Assembly: GCA_009869945.1 (NCBI GenBank)
Contig: WIXG01000019.1
Location: 372,001 to 436,000, forward strand
Source: Mesaphorura yosii
Taxonomy: Eukaryota; Arthropoda; Collembola; Poduromorpha; Tullbergiidae
DNA: 64,000 nucleotides
Reading direction: 5' to 3'
Below are positions 10,483 through 21,990 of this stretch, in pieces. Both the position numbers and the translations under genes were made by a program. Numbering within the stretch: position 1 is the stretch's first letter; every line of letters begins with the position of its first letter. The notes under the pieces are model-generated. The model saw nothing but the letters and a program-made list of their open reading frames with translations. It made no database searches and had not been told where the DNA came from.

Positions 10483-11382
10483 ATGGGTGAAGACTCAAAG
10501 TACAACCACCTGCTTCGTCTCCAGCTCCTTTTTACCTTTGAAGTTCTAGTATTCTCCGCAGTCTGCAACTGCACAACGCTTTTCCCGAGGCGGTACCTCC
10601 CAAATGTGGATCAAATGGCGCCCTCAATCAGTCTGAATGTCGGTCGGAATTTCGGAGGCAAGGAGCTGTTCTTCGACGGTACGATGCTGAGCATACCACA
10701 GCCACGTGTGTTCCGGTCACATCGCTTTACTGGCAAAATCAATTGGTCTCTGTATCCGAACGCCAACTTCTCTGGACAACCGACCTGTCTCGTCGCTGAT
10801 CAAGGATACACGGTCACACACAATGGCGATTATGACGTATTGGTGGGCTCGATTCGGCGTGGCTGCTGGTGCAATTATTCCATCACAGGTACAAATACGA
10901 CAGATTTTGGCCGTTTTTGCCCAGAGGCTAACATGCTAATGCTAATCCAACCGCCTTTTCCAACAGTGACACCAAAGCCAAGAGCAGAAATCAAGACGGG
11001 TGCAATCAGACTTTGGACAAAGCGGAACGGACACGGAGTGAGCGTATTCACGGACGGACAAGAGACACGGCTCCCGGACAAAATCATCATCAATTCCTTC
11101 GAACTCATCGGCCCCTTCCGGGAATGGACTGGATTCGTTCAAGATAATCTGCAAGGCGAACCGAAATGCATGTCCGGCTCCCGACGAAGTGACTCGCCGA
11201 CAAATACTCCGACTGGATTTCCCATCAGTTCACTCCAGCAAGGTTGCATCGCTGAATCTGCAAAATTTGAGATGTTCGATCAGTACGACCGCGATGCAGG
11301 ATCGGCACTCTCTTTCAGTGGCATAAATCTGGCTTTTGTCATTCTGACGCTCCTGCTGGTCAATCGTGTTCTTCAGATTTAA
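10483..11382 (+). CDS. Secreted, probably GPI-anchored two-repeat protein (beta/gamma-crystallin-like)
   Basis: Single-exon frame of 299 residues. Residues about 10-30 form a signal peptide (LLRLQLLFTFEVLVFSAVC). Two related cysteine-containing repeats follow, at about 75-145 and 170-265. The first has WSLYPNANFSGQPTCL and later GSIRRGCW. The second has FVQDNLQGEPKCM and later ISSLQQGC. The pattern of aromatic, FxGxPxC, then SI/SL-x-x-GC resembles a Greek-key beta/gamma-crystallin motif; that fold is my inference. N-glycosylation sequons are present (NFS, NYS, NTT). The C-terminus is a small-residue stretch (DAGSALSFSG) followed by a hydrophobic tail, as in GPI-anchor signals. The protein is therefore probably tethered to the outer cell surface. 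The lack of introns is unusual among its neighbours. No function is assigned. Confidence 0.8.
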   Translation: MGEDSKYNHLLRLQLLFTFEVLVFSAVCNCTTLFPRRYLPNVDQMAPSISLNVGRNFGGKELFFDGTMLSIPQPRVFRSHRFTGKINWSLYPNANFSGQPTCLVADQGYTVTHNGDYDVLVGSIRRGCWCNYSITGTNTTDFGRFCPEANMLMLIQPPFPTVTPKPRAEIKTGAIRLWTKRNGHGVSVFTDGQETRLPDKIIINSFELIGPFREWTGFVQDNLQGEPKCMSGSRRSDSPTNTPTGFPISSLQQGCIAESAKFEMFDQYDRDAGSALSFSGINLAFVILTLLLVNRVLQI

Positions 11383-12921
11383 TCCTGCTACTGCTGTTCA
11401 TTTCTTCATTAGTTCGGCTGGTTGGCTGTTCGTTCGAAGTTTGAATTGTTGAGTGCTAGCTTTTGTTCGTAAGTTCTGAGTGGCTTTGCATTATTAGTTT
11501 ATCAATGTCGTTGGTACGTTGTACGTTGACTGGATTGGATTTGGAATGGAATGGAACGGAATAGGTAGGCAAGAGTACCCAATTAGCGTGACTGGACTTG
11601 GATGTTGTTGCTATTTATTTTGAAGTGGGATCGAGAGCAGTGAGGCAGAAGCAGCAGAAATAGAATTTGTCGCATGTCTCGTCGCCTGCCTCTCGAGTTG
11701 AGTCGATGTCCTACTTGTTTGGCTTTGCAAAAACCACATTATGGCATGGCACTGGTACGGTACGGCTCGTTTCGAATTTTCCATTCGCGTTTCGCGAAAA
11801 CGAAAGGGGCGATGTAAGAATTCAGGTCAGTAGTAGCAAGCACGCAGCAGCAGCGGAGAGCGGACGCGTTGCAGCTGCAAAAGCGAGCGACGACGACGAG
11901 AGAAATGAGATGAATTCTGTAGTAGTTGTAGGAGTAGAATCAGCAGAACCAACCAAGTCAAGTCAAGATTCAGATTCAGGACAGACGCGTGGCGTGGCCG
12001 CGTGGGATCAGAATGAGAATGGAGCCCTGTATGCTTGTTATCGATTCGTGGTCTTGTCCAAGCCCAAGTCCTACTTTGTCCAATGCTTCCCTGACGTGGA
12101 CTTGTAATACAAATTTTATAGGTGGTCGGTCGTTTGTTCCGATTAGTGCACAAAACCAGTAATATTTTTACTTTATTATGTAAATCCGTAAATCGTCCGT
12201 CAACGTCAGCAATCAGCAATGTCGATATTCTCCATTCTCGATGTTGAGATGATATGAATCTTCGAATTTTTGATTCCATGATTGATGATATGATTGTTAT
12301 TTGACGTAATTGATACTGATATTGATAATCTATGCAGCTCGAATGTCGAATGCTAAGACGCTAGAATCTCCTTCCTTTTTTGTTGTATTTCTCATTTCTG
12401 GTCTAGTCAGCGTTCTCGACTCTCGGGTTCTCTGCTCATAGATTCTAGATTTCGATGCACTTGACTTGATGTGACGTCGACGTGACGGATTAGTGAGGGT
12501 ATTTCGATTGATCTTCCTGTACGTTGCCAAGCAAAAGTTACCAGTCTACCTTTAGACGCAGTATTAGCAATTTGTATACAACATATCCGTACAAATTCTC
12601 GTATCCTACAAATCTTGCCCTTGCCCACGCCCACAAATTCTCGAATCTCTTTCATTTGTCATTAATGTCTAGTCTTACGTAGTAAATAGTAAAACTGTAC
12701 AAGTACAAGTGTGATTGAAACTTTGAAACCAGTGCTAAAATGCTAAACGATGATACGTGCGATGATACCTCGTTAGCTAATACAATAATTAATTAAACTA
12801 ATAGTTTATGCCATTAATGTGATGCTTGTTGAGAGTTGAGAGAGAATTCAATGTCGTTGTCGTATAATAAATTCGTGTTTATCCGTTTGTCAAATTCCGC
12901 CGATTTTGGAGAGTTGAGACT
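11383..12921. other. Spacer / probable long 3' UTR
   Basis: About 1.5 kb between the stop codons of two convergent genes, so it must contain both 3' UTRs. It is rich in short repeats such as gattcta and tgatat. A 146-codon frame at 11667-12107 is of low complexity and was rejected. Nothing else is identified. Confidence 0.5.
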
Positions 12922-14068
12922 TCAGTCGCTGTCGTCGCTGGTCTTTTCCGATTTGCGCCCCGGAGCCTTGCTCTTCTTCTTTTTCTTCCGCTTCACTTTC
13001 TTCTTCGGTTCCGCATTCGCAGTCACGGCAGCATCTTCGTAAATGTCAGCCACGGCTCCGGCACCTGTACCCACACCGTCATCGTCCTTGTTTTTAGCAC
13101 TAGACGAAGACTTTGACTTCGACGATTTGGATCTCCCGCTTTTGCCAGTGTTACCGATCCCCGCCCCCACGCCTGCTTTAGCTCCTTTGATTTTCTTCGC
13201 CAATTTCTTCCCACCCGGTCGTGGTTTCGCCTTGGCCTTCGTCAGAGTACCCGCCGTAGCCGCGGAAGTTTTCAATTTGGAGCTCCGCCGTAGTGGCACG
13301 CCCTTCTCCTCCGCCTCCTGCTTCTCCAGTTCATCTTTGTCCAGGATCATCCTCGTGTACGAGTCATACGGGAATTCTTTGCACCATTGCCCAGTGCAAA
13401 GTTCTTCTCCGCACTCCTTGCAGGACTTTACTCGAGTCTCCGTGACCCCTCGCTTGTTTTTCGTGACGATGATCCCGAGTTGGGCGAGGGCTTGAGGGCT
13501 GTTGCTTGGAACCGCACCCGAAGACCCTCCTGCGCCGCCCCCACCTGACGGACCGCTGCCACCGCCCGCGCTTCCACCACCCGACGACTGTTGCTGTTCT
13601 TGCTCCTGGCGTCTTGTGCTCAGTCGCAGTTTCCCGAGTTCGACGAGTCGATTGAAGAATTCTTCCTCAAACTTGTTCTTCGGTCTGGCCATCGTCAACA
13701 TCCTCCAGCTAATGTCGACCTCGACCAAATCCTCGAGCCTGATCGACTTCATGCTTGCTGGCATAGGATCGCCGTACGTATACTCGTGCTTGGACTTCGT
13801 CTTGGCCTCTTTCTTCGAGTATGTGAAAGAGAAATCCGTGTCCCGGATCTTTGTGTCTTCGGGACGAACCTGAATAATTTGTTCATGTGTAACTTGCACT
13901 GAAAGGACAAGCGTAAATTCGTACCTTCTCTGGTCTGATCTTGAATTCGGGGATTTTATCGAAATATTTCTCAAAATCTTCCTTTGTTTTGATCTTGACT
14001 TTGGACAAATCAAGAATTTGAGTCGGCTCTTTCTTCTTATTGATAAGATCCTCCAATTTAAAAGCCAT
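12922..14068 (-). CDS. Unknown nuclear-looking protein with Cys cluster and Lys/Ser-rich tail
   Basis: Exons 14068-13925 and 13869-12922 give 363 residues. The N-terminal third is dense and conserved-looking (MAFKLEDLINKKKEP, then RDTDFSFTYSKKEAK, RLEDLVEVDISWRML and EEEFFNRLVELGKL). A Gln run and a Gly/Ser-rich linker follow at about 190-220. Next is a compact cysteine cluster (CKECGEELCTGQWCKEF) that could bind zinc. The last about 110 residues are a very basic Lys/Ser/Gly tail (KKKVKRKKKKKSK) ending in acidic KTSDDSD. The basic tail suggests nuclear or nucleolar localisation. The gene sits next to NDUFS6 and NOL10 on the same strand. I do not recognise the family. Confidence 0.8.
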
Positions 14069-14490
14069 TTTGGCAAGAGTTGGGATTCGATCAAAAATTT
14101 TCTTTTATTAAGGTGGAGTTCATTCACATTCATAGCCAAAAGTGATGTTGTTTAATCAATAATGAGTAAGCCGAATCTTAAGCCTGTGCCACGCGCTTAG
14201 CATCATGATTTTAGGATTTTAGGTCACCGCAGGCCATTATTCGGGAGCGAGAATTAGCAAGACTCTGATGACATTTAATGCGTAAGAATAGTAAGTTTCA
14301 GTTGTTGAGGGGCGTCGATGAAAATTTCGACCTTCGACGGTCCTTTACTGCGTAATTTAGAAGATAACTTACAGTTTCGATTGACTAACAGGTTGTTTGC
14401 TTAATGCTTAACAATCGATTTATAGAATTTATACACCATTCACGGCTTATTTGACTTGACTAATTGACTACAATCAGATTCGTTGAACAT
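14069..14490. other. Short spacer, nothing seen
   Basis: About 420 nt between the start of the Cys-cluster gene and the stop of NDUFS6. It would hold the former's promoter and the latter's 3' UTR. No other feature is recognised. Confidence 0.5.
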
Positions 14491-15097
14491 CTAATGGTGC
14501 TTGTCGTCCTTGTAGAAGCGGAGGCCGCAGTATCCGCAAATATGATTCCCTTGTGGGTCCTGTGAGGCAAAGGTATTCGAAATCAGCTTGAGTCTTGACC
14601 CTTAACTTGTCAGGTGACTAAAACTGGACTTAAGCTGTGACTGTATTAACTTACCACATTAATATAAACTCTTGGGTGTCCGGTCGGTCCACCGCCGCCA
14701 TCGCACCAGGTGACCCGTTCTTCTACTTCCTTAGGCGGGGCTTCATCAATTAAGTCAATCGCGAATCTTTCATTCACTTCCTTCTTCTTATCAATGAAGC
14801 GAGCCAGTCGATAGTCGTCCTTGTCAAAGGTCTGGCCAGAATACAAATTTAGCCATTATTGTCAGACTTGGTGATGTCTCAATTCCTTAAATCCTCTAAG
14901 GAACTTACTTGTCCAGTGTGCGTTTGTTGGTCATTTATCAAAGTATCTTTGCCACCTCGGCTGCTTGTTGTTGACACGAATCTTAAGCATTGACCGCCAC
15001 CGATTTTGTTTAACGAGGGCTTGGAACAACTGAACACACTTCCATGATTTTGTAGCAGAATTTTGCTGGTTGGAATTAATTTGGATCTGAAGGCCAT
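14491..15097 (-). CDS. NDUFS6: NADH dehydrogenase (ubiquinone) iron-sulfur protein 6, mitochondrial
   Basis: Zinc-binding accessory subunit of respiratory complex I, located at the junction of the peripheral arm in the mitochondrial matrix. Exons 15097-14909, 14831-14655 and 14559-14491 give 144 residues. The first about 45 residues are basic and Ser-rich, as expected for a mitochondrial presequence ([15 protein letters not shown]). The mature part shows [17 protein letters not shown], the family hallmark [16 protein letters not shown], and the terminal zinc motif CGYCGLRF. Together with the first Cys and His these supply the metal ligands. Length and motifs are complete. Confidence 0.97.
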
Positions 15098-15260
15098 TAT
15101 TTCAGGTAAACTCAGTTTATCAGTGTTCGTGTTAATTCAACCCACTGATTTACTTCAAAAAACCCAATTATAAATCTTTTGGACTTACCGCCTCTGTATG
15201 ACTTTGTTTTGGCAAAAGTGTAAATGACGTACTTGTTACAGATCTTTCATCAAAAATGAT

Positions 15261-15266
15261 TTTATT
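15261..15266 (-). terminator. AATAAA polyadenylation signal of NOL10
   Basis: On the minus strand, AATAAA lies about 55 nt after the NOL10 stop codon, in a suitable AT-rich context. Confidence 0.55.
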
Positions 15267-15320
15267 CAACTTACTGATTCAGTCAATAATTACAACAGCG
15301 AATTCATAAGAACAGTTAAA

Positions 15321-17835
15321 TTAAGATTTTTTCCAAGAATTCTTTTTATTCTTCAAACCTCCGGCTGACCTTCGAATTTTTCGCCTTTCCTTGTGGTGCT
15401 GCAGTGCTTCTTCTCTCGCATTGCGTTTCTTTCCACGCTGGAACAAAATTAATAGGGCGTTTTTCAATCAATTCTCTGCAAAAATCATTCTCGGCACAAT
15501 TTTCTACCAAATATGCAACGTACCCCTTTAGATTGGAACGTCATCTCCCTACTTCCCAGGGGTCCCTTCATCTTAATCTCAGATTTTGACTCCAATTCAA
15601 TACGCTCGCCGAGTGTGGTCCTAAAGCGAGTACAGAAAAGGTTCAAAGTTCTGCACGCCGAATAATATTAGTTGGAATTTACCTGGACAATTTCATTCTC
15701 TTGCCCGAATTAAGGTCCGCCAGTTTAAGCTCCTCCCCTGACTTGATCTCATAAAACTTTGGTTCAATTCTGACTCGGGAATCAGCTTCTCGCTGTGCGT
15801 CTTTCACTTTCCTCCTTTGTTCGCGGATTTGTCGAACAAAGTCTTCGTTATCGTCAGAAGAAGATTCATCATCATCGTCCTCATCAGAGCTTCCTTTGCC
15901 TTCTTGCTCGTCGCCATCCTCGACTGGTTCGAAGAAGGTTTCCAGCTTGCTCAAATTCCTCTTCTCCATTTTGGCAAGCACAGGGTTGAGAAGTCTGTAC
16001 TCTTCAGCCTCCTTATCAACTTCGAAATCAGGGTTTTGAAACATGCTTTTGAATCTGTCGTCTTGCAACAAATTCTCCGTTTTCTTCTTCTTCTTGCCGT
16101 CTGGCCCTGACATCAGTTTCAGTGCCAGCTCCTTATTGACAGCTGGCAGGGTCTAAAAACGTAGGCGAAACATTAGCACGCGTGTCGTCTTTCGCAATTT
16201 TGAATTTTGCAAGCATTTTACAACTCTTACATTTAATTTAACACGATTTGTCCGTTCTCCTTCAAGCCTCTCCTTAATCTTCTTCTTTTTGAACTCGCTG
16301 AAGTTAAACGGCGCCAGCGCTGCTTTCGCCTTTGTATACAGTCGAATGTCCATGAAGTACCCGTGCATGTAACCTCTCAACAGATTCGTCCCAATTAAGT
16401 GTCCCAGACCGATATCATGAAGCTCTCTTTCCGATACGAATTTGTAGTCGTCATAAATCGTTTGGACGTTGGACTCTTCAAGTTCTTCGGCAAGATTGTC
16501 AAGGAATGAACACCATCGTGGGGCTGGGCCAAGACTCTATACAAAGAAGACAGAACATTAAACCACGCTAAATCCACAGTAGACGACCTTTTCTTACAGG
16601 AACGTAATACGTGAGCATCTTCTTATCTTCATTTGCTACGAAGAACATTCCAGTATTTGGAATCAGGCATAAGTCGTTAAAATCTGCTTCCTCTTCGACA
16701 GCTGTGTATGGCTTTCCCTGAAATTTCATGCAGAGCGTGCACTGGTTAGATTAAAATCTTCATGACATTTGTTAACTTACGCTGTGTTCTTCCCAAATCT
16801 TTACAATTTTACTATCCATCGAGAAAACCATGTTTTCATTCTTGTTGAATTCTATGTTCTTGATCGGAAGCGAATAGTAGTGATCTTTTACAAGGAGAGG
16901 TTTGGAAGACCGAATGTCGTAGAGTAATACTTGTCCGGTGGCGGTGCCCACTCCGAGGGTCATCCCGTCTTTGAAAGCTAACGCGGTCACAGATGGAATG
17001 CCTTCAACCCTAATAAAGTAAAATGCTTGCATTTACGGGCGCCTGCTTTGTCAGTAATGCATCAGTCAAGTCGATAGCTTACTGTGTTGTTTCTGTAATC
17101 GAACTGAACGCCGTGTCAAGCACTCCAACTCTTTTGCTGCTTCGTTGATCCCAGGCTTCGACGTGGCCTTCCTCCGTCCCGAACATGAGGACGTGATGGA
17201 CTGGGTTCACAACGCATCGGTTTATAGTTTTTGAGTTCGTTATCAGCGGCGCATTGAAGCGCCCCAATTCGAGGTTTAAGCGGTAGACTTCATTCGTAGC
17301 GCCCACAATCACCAAATCACATGAAGGCGTGTGATACGCGAGATCCCTGCCGAATTTTGGTATCCTCGTGCGATAGTATCGTCCGTATTGCGCATGGAAT
17401 TCGACGTATCGGTCGGATTGAAGGAATGCCAACTTGCCATAATCTTGGGATAGGATAGTAAAGTTGATAACTTCGGAGTCGAAGCACCTTTCGAATTTCA
17501 TGGAGAGGTTCGACACATCGTAGCATTTGATTCGAGGCTTATAAATCCCAGTGACCAGGATAAAATTGCCGTCTGGAGACATTTTTATGTTTGTGCTCAC
17601 TCCAGGCATTTCAAAGTCTTGAATCAGTTCAATGCTCTTCTTATCGCCCTTCTTGTTCTGCATCTGGCGCTTCTTCCGCTCGGAAATCCACTGTGAGACA
17701 CAAGAAGCAATTCATTAGCAGGGCGGGCAGCAAAAATATGGCCAGGCTACAGCAAATTAAAGAACTTACTTCTGGCAACGATTTCCCGGAACTGAGATTG
17801 TAAATTTTCACATCGTTTGTGCTGCAGGACTTCAT
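15321..17835 (-). CDS. NOL10: Nucleolar protein 10 (Enp2 homologue), WD-repeat ribosome biogenesis factor
   Basis: Component of the small-subunit processome acting in pre-40S assembly in the nucleolus. Exons 17835-17770, 17690-17083, 17009-16781, 16717-16598, 16536-16231, 16152-15683, 15620-15524 and 15437-15321 give 670 residues. The N-terminal half is a beta-propeller (KIYNLSSGKSLPE, GIYKPRIKCYDV, TGQVLLYDIRSSKPLLVKDH). The conserved core follows: LGPAPRWCSFLDNL and LRGYMHGYFMDIRLY. The C-terminal half contains DDRFKSMFQNPDF, an Asp/Ser/Glu-rich stretch (GSSDEDDDDESSSDDNED), EPKFYEIKSGEE and a basic tail HHKERRKIRRSAGGL. All introns are 60-90 nt. The family match is clear along the whole length. 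Confidence 0.97.
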
Positions 17836-18322
17836 TTTGATTCAATTTTATCGGACGGAGACGGATTTAGTCAAAACCGAAGTGGGAACACTCGGATGAA
17901 GGTGGTCGATCGTGTGGCTAAACGACAGGGATGTCTTCTCAAATAAAATCAGCAAAATCTGTGCAAGAGAAACGTAACATTTTAGCATTCTTAATAAATC
18001 ACCCGAATCACCGACTCTATCCAGTATTTAGCAGGCCCAGCAGCGGAGCGCATCGAATGAGAAATGGAATGCAAAATCTCAGTGAAATACTCTTCAATAA
18101 TCATCAGCATGTGATATTGACCGAATCTCTCAGCTTAAGCTCTTTTATTAAGTTGTTATTTCCATTCAGTGAGAACTTGACCTAAACATCAATATGATTG
18201 TAAGAATTATTCACAATAGAAAACAAATAAAAATACCACTGCTGAGCTTAGAAACTTTCGAAGCGGACAGTAATTAATTAGTAATTTGGCGAGTTGCTGA
18301 AACTATAATTCTGTGTTGTGCA
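17836..18322. other. Spacer between NOL10 and MPHOSPH6
   Basis: About 490 nt holding the NOL10 promoter and the MPHOSPH6 3' UTR (both minus strand). An 84-codon plus frame at 17931-18185 has no similarity I recognise and was not called. Confidence 0.5.
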
Positions 18323-19440
18323 CTAATCATCAGATGGCTTCATGAATTTTCTTTTTTTCTGTGGAGGTGAATCTTGGTAATTCGCGTTTGGTCCGCCTTT
18401 TCTTAACGCTTGACCATGTCCATTCAACCAGGAGCCTGAGCCAGCACCCTGATTTTGACCTTCATCAGTCTTCTTTTTCCAATTTGGTTTTCTTCCTCGT
18501 CTGGAATTGTTTCCCCCCGAGCGTTCCTCCAAAATGGGATTGTCCCTCCGTGAGTCGCCTGGCTCATTACGCTGCTTCTTGGTCTTGAAACGTTTTCCCA
18601 TTGAACAGATTACATCGGCTCGGAGTTCAGCCATTTCTTCATCGCCGATGTCCTTCTCATTACTCTCCTCGTCATCGGATTCATCTTGAGCGACATTGGT
18701 GAAGCCGGTTCTCCACAGCCCTTGTTTGACATTGTATTCCACCGTCGGGTTGAAACCACCGAATGAACATCTTCCAAACGAATACCCCAGGCACTGACTG
18801 TAACTGGCTGTTTCTTCGATGATTGCAGTTCTGGAATATCCGAAATTGAAGTTTGCATTCAGAAAGAGGTGGGACTCACAACTCTGCAGCACGAACTGGT
18901 GTACATTCTTACTAAAATGATGCCTATAATGCAGTGATATGCTAAATACGCTTAACAAAACAGATCCTAATCTCACGACATTATCAGTGTTTACCATGAA
19001 CTAATTAAAAATTAACTAATTCTGCCAAGTGAATACTTCACTGAGATTTTGAGCATTCCACTTCCACACTCCTAGTGAATGTCGTATAGCGCAATAAAGA
19101 ACAGAAACATCGGACTTACACTTTCTTAGAGGGAACTAGATCAAGTGAATTCGCACACTTTTGAACTTTCGCTGCCCTGACTGCGGGAGTGGGCACTTCT
19201 TGCTGATCGCTTGATCTGGGTTTTTGAAGATCGACTTTCACACCAAAATGCTTACGATGATTTTGCTCAGTTGTATCTTGATCTAAGTTGTCCTTAGTCT
19301 TTCTCATAAACTAAGGATCAAATACAACGAATTATCCCTAGAGCTGGTTTCAAACCAAAAGTAATATCTACTAGTAACTAGAAACCACTTACTTTCATGC
19401 CCAGCACATGTTTGCTAAGTTTTGATCCCAATCCCTGCAT
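18323..19440 (-). CDS. MPHOSPH6: M-phase phosphoprotein 6, nuclear exosome cofactor
   Basis: RNA-binding cofactor that links the MTR4 helicase to the nuclear exosome and is needed for 3' maturation of 5.8S rRNA. Exons 19440-19393, 19310-19120 and 18830-18323 give 248 residues. The family's three conserved blocks are present: KLSKHVLGMKFM at the N-terminus, GRCSFGGFNPTVE in the middle, and DEEMAELRADVICSMGKRF. The C-terminus ends in KKRKFMKPSDD, like the vertebrate protein. At 248 residues it is longer than vertebrate MPHOSPH6 (about 160). The extra length comes from a Ser/Pro-rich spacer in exon 2 and a Gly/Asn/Arg-rich segment in exon 3. Exon 2 uses the donor that leaves two nucleotides (GT|GTAAGT), because only this keeps the frame. 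Confidence 0.9.
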
Positions 19441-20155
19441 GGTCCTGTCATATGATCTTTTGTTAATCACTTATCTCATGCACAAATTATTCACTTTCAT
19501 AGCAGAACAAATTCTTAATTACCAAATCTATTAACATTCGCAAATTAATTGCTGAAAGATCTACAAAAAATTAACTTCGCTCTAGGAAAGCTCTCTCCTT
19601 GCAAAAGAACATGTGCTTTTTGAATTCATTCATTCATACACTTTACGCTGGACGCCGAAAGTTCGTCGCAGCTTTTATGTAAAAACCTGTGAGTAATGCA
19701 ATGGCGTACTTGAACAAAGTCAACCTTTGCTGGACCGAAGAAACAAAACTATTCACAAATTGTCCGTGGACAAATTGTTCCCAGCGAACTTTGATCAAGA
19801 CAAGATTTTTATTCAAATCATTGCGATTGAGAATTGTGCTAAAGAGGGAACGAATCAGATCACATTTTTCACAAACGTAGCATCGAAATTATACAGATCT
19901 AAATGTAAAACAGACCCTCAACCAGCCTCAAAACCGGAAAGAATTTCGGCATATTTCTAGCTTAGAACTACTTTCATGTCATGCAGTTAATATCAATTTA
20001 CTAGCAAGTAAGATCACAGTAAGTATAACACAATAATAACATAAAATTCTTGCGCCCCTTGACTAGCTCCTGATAAGTAATAAATATCAACAAACTTTCG
20101 GCATGAAATGGGGCAAGCTTAGGGTTCGCCGCAAAATCTCCGCAAATGCGCCACG
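19441..20155. other. Spacer with one doubtful open frame
   Basis: About 715 nt between the MPHOSPH6 start and the phospholipase stop. A plus frame (about 19700-19960) ends at a TAG after a protein-like stretch (KLFPANFDQDKIFIQIIAIE and on) but lacks an in-frame ATG. It could be the terminal exon of an unseen gene, a relic or chance. Confidence 0.35.
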
Positions 20156-21990
20156 TCATTTCGGATCCCAGAAATTCATTTGTCCAATCACGTCTTTAAC
20201 GTACGCAATAACTCCAGGATCTCGTAATATCTTGATGTGATCCACACTAGGAAATTCTTTAGAGTAAACTTTCGGAGCTTTTCTCTTTCCAAATCGACGC
20301 TCTAGGATCATCCTGAACGTGTCGAAATCCTCCATTGTCTGACCAGCAGCCTGATACTTTTTGTACAGTTTCATGTACTGCAATTTTTGCTTCCTTCGAT
20401 GGCTCCACGAATCATAATGACCAGCCGACGCCCACTCCAGGCAACCGCGCAAGCTTCGAATGTTCACTGTTCCGTCTCCATCGCCGTACGTCAAATTTGG
20501 CTTATCCGGGAAATACGACACATCCTTGTACACCAACCTGCGGAAATTATAACACGGGCTTGGAGACATTTTTCGAATAACTTTAATTTGTCAACCTTAC
20601 TTTTCGACGGTGTCAACTTTCGTTCCGTACAAACAATGGACTTCGACTCCTGGATGAGGAAGCTTCAACGGGAGCAAATTCTCTGTGTCCTTTCGCATTT
20701 CGTATCCAACCCGGAAACCCATTGTGTTGAAAAAGTCCTCGTAGTCGTTTACCGTGAAGTTTGCCTTTCCGGGAAGTTCGACCAAAACTTCATCATCCTT
20801 CCAGAATCCTTTCGACGGTAGTAACCAGGCCGTGGAGGGCGAATTCCTCTGCTCTCCTCGCAGCGTGTGAGCCGGCAGAAGATAAGCGCCCAAATCATCT
20901 CCTGTAGGATACATTATAAAAAAATTTAAATTAATGTAATCGCACTTGAATCCTAACGCAATTTTTGTTTTTATGCCTTACCAGCAGCAAATACTTTTAA
21001 AGCTTTCACGGATCCGCCCCAAACGCATCCCAGACAAATCAGGGCCTTCACGTATTTCTCCTTCCAGCTGGGCGTCATCTGATTCAGGAAGTACAGTGAC
21101 ATTGGACCACCCATAGAGTGCGCGATTAGCACCACCGACGTCGAGTTATTAGTGTTATAGGCGAGTTCGATCAGCTTCCTGAAATCATCCATCCAGTCCT
21201 CCATCTCATTTGGCGCTTTCCTGAAGTCGTATGGCGCTCCTCTGATACTGCCATCCCTCGAGTAGCCGTGAGGGAATAATGACTGCTCGACTGCGGGAAT
21301 GAGCAATTGTCTATCGATTTACTGGCCAAAATAATTGGTCTATTGCATTCTTTCTTACCAATTGCATTAAAGTACAATCCTGGAGACGCTTTTGAACTAA
21401 TGCAAAAAAGAATAAGCAAAATAACAAAGGAATTAGTGATTAATGCTCGCCAGTAAAGCTGACCAAAAACATACGGATCCAAGTATTCAACGACAGTTGA
21501 GTTTCCAAAACCCGGAACTCTGATGTCAACTCCTGGGCTATTTTCTGTCTTACGCGTAGTGGCGTTGTATACCAGACGAATGTTGTCAATCTGAAAGCGT
21601 GGACGGATGCAGGCTATAAATTCCAACTGACGATAAGCGAATTGCTTTAATTACAAATGCCTTACCCAGCAATCGATGACGACAGGAACAAGTAATTCGA
21701 GGTTCAGCCATAGATTGAAGTAATCATCAGTTCTCTTATCACAGATGTAGTGTACTGTCGATGGCTTATCCAGCTTGGCCTCCATTTGATTTCCACCATC
21801 ACCAGGAACTGCATGAAGAGATCCCATTTGAAGTTGATAGCTTAGGAGACTCTCCTAATAAGAGCTACCGCCTATAAGCACTGGTCTTACCTAAGACAAC
21901 TGGGTGAAGCCCGCTGGCGAAATTCAAGCAAAGGAAGAGAGCTCCAAATCCGACGAATAACTGCTGCGCCTTGGATTTGGCGTGTGCCAT
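20156..21990 (-). CDS. PLA2G15: Group XV (lysosomal) phospholipase A2, LCAT family
   Basis: Secreted/lysosomal acyltransferase-phospholipase of the LCAT family, acting on phosphatidylcholine and ceramide. Exons 21990-21891, 21808-21666, 21590-21475, 21396-21359, 21290-20982, 20901-20601 and 20537-20156 give 462 residues. A signal peptide covers about residues 1-28 ([20 protein letters not shown]). Family motifs are [38 protein letters not shown], and VRVPGFGN in the form IRVPGFGN. The catalytic serine is in AHSMGG, the aspartate in YGDGDGTVN, and the histidine in SVDHIKIL. The fourth exon is only 38 nt and is needed to restore [17 protein letters not shown], which fits the family. The 60-residue segment between the Asp and His (basic, [16 protein letters not shown]) is longer than in the vertebrate enzyme. 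Confidence 0.95.

Noticed and set aside
11667-12107. 146-codon open frame on the plus strand
   Set aside because: Low-complexity translation in a presumed 3' UTR; an equally long frame exists on the opposite strand.
17931-18185. 84-codon plus frame between NOL10 and MPHOSPH6
   Set aside because: No domain pattern and it sits in the overlap of a promoter and a 3' UTR of minus-strand genes.
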